In this document: positions 12,153 to 22,080 of the stretch, piece after piece
Numbering within the stretch: position 1 is the stretch's first letter
Layout of the letters: every line of letters starts with the position of its first letter
Assembly: GCF_000003815.2 (NCBI RefSeq)
Contig: NC_049979.1
Coordinates: 25,168,058-25,232,057 of the forward strand
From: Branchiostoma floridae
Lineage: Eukaryota; Chordata; Leptocardii; Amphioxiformes; Branchiostomatidae
Length of the DNA: 64,000 bases
Reading direction: 5' to 3'
Notes under the pieces: generated by a model
The model's database searches: none
What the model was told of the DNA's origin: nothing
The model's input: only the letters and a program-made list of their open reading frames with translations
Program-made: the position numbers and the translations under genes

Positions 12153-14956
12153 TGATTACCCAGGCCATAGCTTCATGTGTTCTAACAGTTCTGTCTTCTG
12201 TTATGGCTTTTCCACTATTGTTTAAAATGAATAAAAGAATGCACGCGAGTTGTTGGAAACTGGATATCCTGGTCCATTGGATAGTGGCTTTTTCTACAGC
12301 TATCCCTGGTAGGAACCTTGAAATATTGAACAAGGGTAAAACAAAATAAGAATCCTGATTTTGGTAGACTTTTGCTAGACTTTTTTGCCAAGCTTGCAGG
12401 AACTTTTCAATCAGCCATAAATTTACCACAGTGTACCAACAGTCCTTGTCTTCCTAGTTGTTTACATTTTTGTTCATGATCTTTCTTCCATAGGCTGTTT
12501 TGTTCCTTGGATTTGGTCATAGTATTACTGTACATCAAAAGGGGAAGCATGTCAGAATGCATGTTTTTATTTTGCCTACCTGTTCCATGAAATTTCTGGG
12601 GAAAAATAACAAGCAAGAAATGACATTGGAGTGCTCTTAGGAAAGGAGGAACATTAATGCAAAGGTACTGCTTGGACGAGTGTGTTGAATTATGAAGCTT
12701 GTTTTATGTGCACAAATACGAATCTGTGTAATTGTAAGTCTTAAAATGCTATTCAAATCAGTGATTGTGTCAACTCTTGCTTTAGGAACAAGAGTGTTTT
12801 AGTACATGTATGTATACAGCAAAATGGGTGGCAACATGTAGTTATGCTACGCACAGCATTCTGTTGGAATATGTATAGTACTTATAGGTATTTATAGTTT
12901 AATCGATGCTTGTGCTTTTTCTACCAATTATATGACAGCGATGTTACAACCACTTCTGAAAGCGAAAAATGTGACCTCGTAACAGGGCTCTAGCCAGCGT
13001 CCGTTTTTCCGTCAATGGACGGAAATTTGCTGCGTTTGACAGAAAAGATTTAAAACCAATCCGTCAACCTTGACAGACAAAAATTCTTGATGGAAGCTAC
13101 AGGCGGCTTGGGGACGCCATCCACGGCTGTAAAAGCCACACACTGTTTGTTTTGCTATTGTTTTGATTGTTGACAACGTGTGTCGGCGTCCTTTCGCATA
13201 CCATAATCTCATTAAAACCCGTTTTTCAAGGTCTCAATGGCAGCATTTACTACGTTGTAGTGTCATAGGGAAAATCAATTTTCACGGTTTTCACGACAAT
13301 TGAAATTGGCTGACGGAAAAAAAGATTCAAGCTGGCTAGAGCCCTGCCTCGTAATCTTTGAAAGATGCTGATCAATCTCCAAAAGACCTAGGTTGCCTGT
13401 CTTTTTTCGTTAGTTCTGCTTCAACCCATTGAAATAGATTGGGAATAAGCAAATGTTATGTGCAACTTTGCTGGTGATAAACATTGCTAGGCTGAAGGAA
13501 AGAAAATGATGTGTTTTCAGTTGCCGTCCAGAAAAAATAGTTCCCTGCATGTGAAGAGGTTTGTGAAATAGGTCTATAGATCAACCATGTTAGCTGGGTA
13601 TTCAATGACCAGTGAAGACAAGAGTATAGACATAATGATATTCCACAGATACATCTCTCCAGTAATTGCAAAAGCTTCATGTGCATGTACATGTATTTCT
13701 AATGACTTTTGCTGGCAGATTGTTTCGAATTCTTTTTGAAACAAACTTGAGATTTCACTTGGTATTTTTAATAGCCTGAATAATGACCGTAGTGACCGCT
13801 GGCTCAGTTCTTTCGCTTGCTAACTGTGGCTATAGCTTTAATCCTTCAAAATAATGTTTGTTCTGTACATTTGCATGGGAAAAACTCTAAAAATCAATTT
13901 GGAAAAAAAAGACACCCAAAATCTAAATTTTTAATTATTTTCATCAAAATTAATGGAAGGTTTGTGCAGTTGATTTAGGTATTGATGAAAATTTAAAAAA
14001 AAAAAGTAATAAGTTGTGCATATCATTAAGATAAAATAGCTGGTGATCCACTCACACTTACTCCACTCTTTGTCCATGAAATAACTCAGGGTTTATCCAG
14101 TAACAAGATGATGGAAATATGATTCTCGAACCATTCACAATTTCAGGAATAATTACTGCATGTTGAGGTATGTACAGTATGCTGGGTTGCAAAATAGGCT
14201 GAAACTAGAACTGTTGGTATGGATAATCTCTAAGCAGATGTAAGTAGGGATCCAGCTCAGTCTTAGTGTTGCGCTTGTCTTTCTATATGTGCATCTTTGT
14301 ATACTAACTCTTTCCTGCCTCCTATTACAGTATAGATAACCGTCAATGGTGCAAAAATATGTGTAAAATACTGAGACTGCTCAATTGGATCCTTTCGTCT
14401 GCTTGGAGACTTACTTTGGATCCAATGCTGCTCACTTGGTTAAAGGAAATGTATATTTTCTCATCAAAATTTTGGTTTTCAGGGGTTTCTTTGACATTGA
14501 CTTGAAATGTTATTCATATCTTTACTCATCTATAATCACAGTTATGACATCCTGTGCTTTTAGGATGTTTGTTATGCCTTGTCATATATCTTAGGGGGGG
14601 GAAACATTCTATGTCACATTAATGTTTTAAAAAATCTATTCAAATATGTTTTCAGTACTTAACACAGCTCTATGCAAGAGTATTTTCACAAGAAATAAAA
14701 ACATATTACGACATAAGGTTGTGTTTGACATTGTTTATTTGTTGACTTCTTTTGCCATGACACAATTACAATAGTAATGTTATTGGTACAGTAGTTACAT
14801 CCTTGCATGGTGTAGGTATATTCTCAGTCTTGTAGTACTGAATCACAGTTATGATAGCATCAAATGCAGGGTATTCAATTTGCTTCAACCTGACATCAGA
14901 GATGCCATGATGCTGGTTGGTTGAACCTGGAAGAGTCAGACCTTAAGATCAACTGT
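12153..14956. other. Convergent intergenic region PPP5C / NTPCR
   Basis: Holds the PPP5C 3' UTR (an AATAAA at about 12230, a second AATAAA-type signal near 14692) and one clear hAT-like MITE (12983-13346). The rest is AT-rich single-copy-looking sequence in which I see no gene. NTPCR ends on the other strand at 14957. Confidence 0.6.
12983..13346. mobile_element. hAT-like MITE, perfect 8-bp duplication
   Basis: A 364-bp element with ends CAGGGCTCTAGCCAGC and GCTGGCTAGAGCCCTG, flanked by CCTCGTAA at 12975-12982 and 13347-13354. CAGGG ends and an 8-bp duplication are typical of hAT elements. The interior has paired CCGTCA and TGACGG motifs and no coding capacity. Confidence 0.88.
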
Positions 14957-17900
14957 TCACAAGGCTGCCTTGACGGCTGCAACCACTTCTGGTAGAAGAC
15001 TGTCTCTGTTCTCCTTTGTAACCTGTAAAACACATGGAAAATCCTTGTACAGGATTGAGGGCATTACAGGAAGAAAAGAATGAAAGCCATCTTCACTGAA
15101 TGATGTCTTGGACTAGGCAAGGTATCAACCAGGCAGAGATGGCAGACTTCACCCCCATTACCCATACTGCTTTGCCACCCCACCTGTCCCACAGACAAAA
15201 ATTAAGTACTGTAGAAAAATTATGTACTAGTATATAGACACAGACAGCCAAAAGGGCTATTTGTCAATCCCTATAGGAGAAAGGTAACAAAACAAATGGC
15301 CATAAGATAGATTTAGATGTGGAAATAAAAATGGGCAAAACCTAAGTATTTCTAATCCTAGCATACAAAAACACTGTGTTGATGACAGGCATATAAATGT
15401 TACGTAACTAACGGTTACCATGAATAGCACAGTGTCCTTCCTTCTCTTGATATCCTCCACTAGAGGTAGGGGGCGCCCCTTAGGGACAGGTATTGTAGCG
15501 AGGACGGTACTCCCTGGGGAATCTAGAACCATCCTAGTCTCCAAGCAGACCCTACGGTGCCTTAGAGATAGTATCAAAGCTGGCAAAGGAGTTAGCCGGC
15601 CAAAGGGAGATAGCCGGCTAAGGGAGTCAAACGGGCACCGGAGGTCTGCCTGCACTGAAACAGGGTGGAGCGTTTCTATTCAACAATGGTGTCGCTGCCC
15701 CACCCTGTTGTCAAGTGCTAATTACTTTACGAGCGACTTACACTGGACAAAGTCAGTGACCCGCGCGCTATGCGCGCACTTCCCAGCGGTAGGTTCGCGC
15801 CAAATGACGCCGGATTGAAAAATTTGACAGCATCGCAACGTAATAGAACAAGCGCCACAATACATAAAATATTTAGTTTAAAATCGATTTGAAGTCTGAA
15901 AATAATGCCAAACAAACTACAAATTTCGATATACATATATAATAACACCAAACTAACGTTATGAGTTTTAAAAACATGCCGCCTGATCGTAATCCTCTTT
16001 GTTATGTTTGGATGCGGTAGAAACAACCACAACAAGCCAAGCGCGCTGCCATTTCTGTCTCCTGAAAGTTTATTTCTATTTCGTTCTGCGATTTTGTAAT
16101 TTCGTCCGGCAAAAACTGCGTCAAGGACCAGATGTCTGCTCCCGGCTAGCAACTATGGCTTGCATTGGTAGCATAGGGATTTCCCCTGACCGGTAGCGAT
16201 GCCGACAAAGACATCCTTGCCTTCCAGAGTGGCCAAAATGGAATCGAGCTGTGCTTTCTTCGGCTCGAATCCCCATACATCGCGGAAAACACGTCGTACT
16301 CTGGCCTCCATTGTTGCCGGCATTTTAAATCTGCCGGTAACGGTCATCGTAGGTGACCCGTGACGTGACTTCCCGTGAGACGGTGCAGGGGCGCACGAGC
16401 CATCCCAGGACGGGAGGGCAATTAACACCTACTCGGCAAGCACAGTTTAATAGGCAACAAATAGATGATAATAGCGTCAGATCAGCCCGACTGAGGGCAG
16501 ACCCTGGTGCCGGTATACCAAGTCCCTGGCCAGCTTTGATACTATTTCTAAGGCACCGTAGGGTCTGCTTGGAGACTAGAACCATCCGGACGGCCTGTGG
16601 GACAGATGAAGGGTGTACAAAGTAAATGATTCAGATCTAGCGAGGTTAGCTGCTTTCCCTACAAGAACGCCACGTAGTTTAAGGGCACACATGTTAGTCC
16701 CTCAGAGAGTAAGATCTTCTTCATTTGCCTCCTCATTTATACCACTACTTATCACAATTTGGAACAAACTTCCCGTTGAAACCAGAGGGCTGGGAGCATC
16801 AGCCACAAGCCCGTCCGATGTGTCTGCCTTTAAACGAAATCTATCTACATTCATGCAAAACCGATTCCGACAAAACTTCAAGCTAGAGCAGGCTTGCACA
16901 TGGTCACTAGCATGCTGTTGCGCCTCTTGCATTGCCACAAGGCCACGATAATTTTACTCCATATTATGACTACATGTATATCTATTTCATAAATTTGGAC
17001 TCAATAATGTATGTGTGTTGTTAAGTTGATTTATCTTGATTTGAACGTTACATTGATTATGATATCTGTTCTTGTATTTTATGTATATTATGATTTGATG
17101 TATCATTGTTATGTTTAAGGTATGGCGGCTTCGAAAAGGTGTCTTTTGACACCTGTTCTGCCATACCCTCCAGTCTGGAGAATCCTAATAAATAAATAAA
17201 TAAAGAACAATGTTCCGTGGTACTGAACATCACACAGACACACCTGTCCTTGGTACTGAACATCACACACAGACACACCTGTCCGTGGTACTGAACATCA
17301 CACAGACACACCTGTCCTTGGTACTGAACATCACACAGACACACCTGTCCTTGGTACTGAACATCACATAGACACACCTGTCCGTGGTACTGAACATCAC
17401 ACACAGACACACCTGTCCGTGGTACTGAACATCACATAGACACACCTGTCCGTGGTACTGAACATCACACACAGACACACCTGTCCGTGGTACTGAACAT
17501 CACATAGACACACCTGTCCGTGGTACTGAACATCACACACAGACACACCTGTCCTTGGTACTGAACATCACATAGACACACCTGTCCTTCGTACAGAACC
17601 TCACACACAGACACACCTGTCCGTTGTATTGAACATCACACACAGACACACCTGTCCGTGGTACTGAACATCACATAGACACACCTGTCCGTGGTACTGA
17701 ACATCACACACAGACACACCTATCCGTGGTACTGAACATCACACACAGACACACCTATCCTTGGTACTGAACATCACATAGACACACCTGTCCTTCGTAC
17801 AGAACCTCACACACAGACACACCTGTCCGTTGTATTGAACATCACACACAGACACACCTGTCCTTGGTACTGAACATCACATAGACACACCTGTCCTTCG

Positions 17901-20900
17901 TACAGAACCTCACACACAGACACACCTGTCCGTGGTACTGATCATCACACACAGACACACCTGTTCGTAGTATACAGAAGGGGTTGCTTGCTCTTCACCC
18001 AATAGAAGGCTTTTCTTTTACATTATTCTTCAGTTTTCCCCAATGCAATCATACACTTGTAGTTTCCTAGCATTTCTTTTTGTTCCAATGAGACCATAAA
18101 CTTGCCTGGATGAAGTGCTGACTGAACATCTCCATCTTGCCTATTTCATCGATGATGTACACACACTTCATCCCAGATGGTGGCTGAACATAAGGGTGGA
18201 AATAGTGCTGTTAACTGTCATGTATTTATTTTCATAGTAGAAGGAAAAGGAGAATTTTGTAGTGTTTCAACACGGATAAAAAGCAATAGAGAGTGGATAG
18301 AGGGAGTGGCAGAGACTGTCCGTGCACATGGCCTGGCTCTCCAGGAGGCGACACACCTGGCTCAAGACAGATGTTTACATCTCCCCGCGACGCCCCCCCA
18401 GGCATAAGCGGAAGGATAAAGTAAAGTAAAGTAAAGTAAAAAGCAATGCATAACATGTTATGCCTCCATCATCTCCATTTATCTTGAAGATAATCAAAGT
18501 CAGATAGACTTCACTTAAGTACCTTGAACCTCAGTACCGGCAGTGCGAGTCCCTCAAAGGAAGGTAGGTTGACCAGGTACTGTCCCACTCGGTACTCATG
18601 ACGTCTACTGGGGGCACCAGACTGGTTACTGGAATACAGTTTATGAATATTCATGTGGGGACATTGAGATATTGGAAAGGCATGTTTGATAGCAGTGTCA
18701 TTTGTGATGGAGAGTTCCGTTTATAAAAATGTGAAAATAAAGCCACCACGAACATGTCAAGATTTAAAATACTCAAACATATAAAGAGACAACATAGCAA
18801 GCTTCATGTACGTCATTGCTATGTTGGTTGTTCATGTGTCTTCGTCATGAAATTGATATATTAAAACCAAAATTAGGCCACAGCACAGCAAGTAAATTTT
18901 ATGGATGACACCAGCATGCTCATTAATTTTTTTCTGGCTTAAGAAGAAAAAAAATTTCTTCATCAGGGATGGGCTACATGATGAGAAAGTACAAAAAAGG
19001 GCAAATGGGTTGTAGCCTGGTATCCAGCCGTATTATAGCTCCTGAGTCGCTTCTATCCTCTCTGAAAATACTTTGCAGAGGATAGAAGAGACTCTGGACT
19101 ATAATACGGCTGGATACCAGGCTAAATGGGTTGTGCTGCAGGCTTATCATTGTACGTATTGATTTTAGGAATGAAGATATATAACATGTCTCTTCAACTA
19201 TGTGATGCCACTTTGCACGAACATCTGTGAATTTTCATTGATTTTAAGGCCCCCTCTCACTTGACGTGCGGCACGCTTGCGGCATTGCTGCGTTCGAAAA
19301 CGCAGATGTACCCCCACGGAACCTAGAGGTGCCGCAAGCCAACCTAGAGGTGCCGCAAGCAAACCTAGAAGTGCCGCTTGCAAGCGCGACGTTTTTTAAA
19401 AAGTTTAAAAATAACGCAAGTGGCAAGATGCCGCAACAGTGCCCCAACGGTGCCCCAACAATGCCCCAACAGTGCCGCCACCATGCCCCAAACAGTATCA
19501 AGGATATATTTTGCCTATTTTACACCAAGAATCAAAAGTAAACATCATTTTATCACCGAAAAACTATTTTAGATGCATTTCTAATAATTTTACAGCGGTT
19601 TTCAATCCAGTTAAAACACTGCGAATTCCAGAAAACTTACCTTGTATCCGTATTCAGAGTTAACTTAAAAATACATCTTTTGATTTATTTAATGAAAAGT
19701 AGGTCAGTATTTTATACTTGAAAACAAAAAATAAGTAACTGGTTTATCGATTAACCTACGGATGTAGAGATAAAGGTTATCGTACAACGTTCAAAAAGAA
19801 ATTATTTATGTTGGATGACAACGAGTTTGCGTTTGCGTTATAACGTTACAAGCTAATCATTGCTGGTAGCCTGCCACCGATAAAATACAAGACAGTCATT
19901 CAGACCCATGGGCCATATTTTTCTCACTTTTTACAAATATGATAGACTTAGACATCAATAGGCTGGCAAGCCATCCGCCGACAATGAAAATACTCAGCGT
20001 CATACAAAAAAAGTATGAAATATCAAACATTTTCATTTTAGAAATTTGCAAAATTGGTGAATAAACATATAAACATACATAATTACACATAACGTTACAT
20101 GGTGCAAAACGTACACATCGAGTGAAATCTGGTATATAGTTCGTGTCCGTTCATTTGGGTCATTTCCTTTACTGTAAAAGTCTTTCAAGGTTATTTATAG
20201 CATATGTACCATATAATTCATTATCATAAGGGAAATCTTTTCATTATAAATCTCATTTTCTCATCATTTTAAGGTGATTTTTCATAAATTGACAACGCTG
20301 CAATTGTCAATAACATGTTCATTTAGCCTAGAAACGCAACAGTGCCGCACGTCAGTGTGAGTGCAAGACAAAATCGGCGAAATTAACACAACAGTGCCGC
20401 AGTGAACGAACGCAGCCAATGCCGCAAGCGTGCCGCACGTCAAGTGAGAGGGGACCTTTAGCAAAACTGACCAAGAAAATAGGGAAGAGACACAGTAAAT
20501 TTCAAAAGTAGTACAGTGGAGCTGGGCTAGGAGTATAGTGGAGGGCCTCCGTTATTCCATCCTCTGGGGAGGACTCTGGTACATTCCGACATACCTGACT
20601 CTGGCTAGCGGCCCCCTCTGTCCGCCCAGTGTGATGACGTCGAACCCCAGTCTCTTGCCCCCAGTCCGGACCTCCTCTGTGTAAAACCCGTGGACTCTCA
20701 CTCCATCACTCTGTAGGGCCTCACATGCCTGACGTGTCAAGGTAGTCTTCCCAATACCTGAACCAGGTGTCATAGATGTTACTAGTATATTCTTTTCTTA
20801 ATTCCATCAAACATCACGTTATCTGAAACACATTATCTCTATTCCTTTGCCTTCTTTATATTACTAGTAGTCCATGCCAGCAGTGTGCTATTTGCTTTAA

Positions 20901-22037
20901 ATACTTGCCTTTTCATGAAGAAATAGCATTAATTTTGAATTTCATTATTATGAAACTAAAATCACTTCAAATGTTTTTTAAAGTAGATAAGTAAAAGTTG
21001 ATACAATCTTTGAACAAAACACCTCCTGATGAGGTGTATGTAGGCTCCATTAGGTGAGGGGGTTGAGCCTGGGTCAAGGTGGGGAAGTCATAGGGGACAG
21101 CTCCAGTACAGTAATGAGGGCCTGTTGTTGTAATCTCCAGGCAGATGTGGGAACCCTTTCATCTCTGTTGTTCAGGGAAATCACCACTAGCCTAGGACTT
21201 CCCTTTTGAAAAGTACAGTAAATATCATATCATAACCCCCTACATACTTGTATCATGAAAGTATTCTTATTCTGCATATACCGGTAATGTTTTTCTGACT
21301 ACAAAAACAATATTGTATTGGCAACTTGACATTGAATTTAGACTAGGCAGCATTTGCATCAATCGGGGCTCGAAATACCACCTACATATGCAGGTTAGTG
21401 CAGGTAAAATTGGAGCTGTGCAGGTATTTCTGATGTCTACTGCACCTAACCTGCACTGGTCCATGTACTGTTTTTTTTTTACGTAAATGTCTTATGATGC
21501 AGGTGTATATGGATTGTTATTAGCTGCATTGACTGTTGCAGTGAGTGTTACCAATCTATAAAGTATAAAAGAAAAAATAGCAATGGTTCCTGAACAATTT
21601 TAGTACAATCCATACTTGCCAAATTCAGAGAGGTGCAGGTAAAATTTGTCTAGTGCATGTAATTTTCCATGTTACCTGCACCAGTATTTCGATCCCTGGC
21701 ATTATATAATGTACAGCATGGACATTCTAACTTCTAAGCCTCTTGAGTACATGTACCCTCCTGATGAATTACAGCCCAATTGCAACCCATTATATCACCA
21801 ACTAGCATGATTAGACAAACTTCAACTAGGGCAACATTTAGAAAATCATTGAGCTTAAAAACCAATTTTGCAATGTATTTTTGTAATGCTGCCCGAGACC
21901 CAATTGTATTGTATCGGTATTGTTTGCAAATCAAAATCAGTAATTTCATTTTCAACTTGGTTTGGGCCCAAAGTTGACTTTGATTTCAGCAAAACCCACA
22001 CAGCAAAACCCATACTGTTTTCAAATCTTGAAACTGT

Positions 22038-22080
<43 letters not shown>

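Noticed and set aside
17057-17478. Cys-Val-rich frames across the minisatellite
   Set aside because: Product of the tandem repeat. Unit length varies between 32 and 36 and no stable frame exists.
17206-17962. CRISPR-like array
   Set aside because: Units are contiguous variants with no unique spacers, and the context is a eukaryotic intron.
18530-18628. NTPCR exon 3 ending at the donor after CTGAG
   Set aside because: That donor leaves the wrong phase for exon 4. Extending to AAG/GTACTT at 18523 joins in phase.
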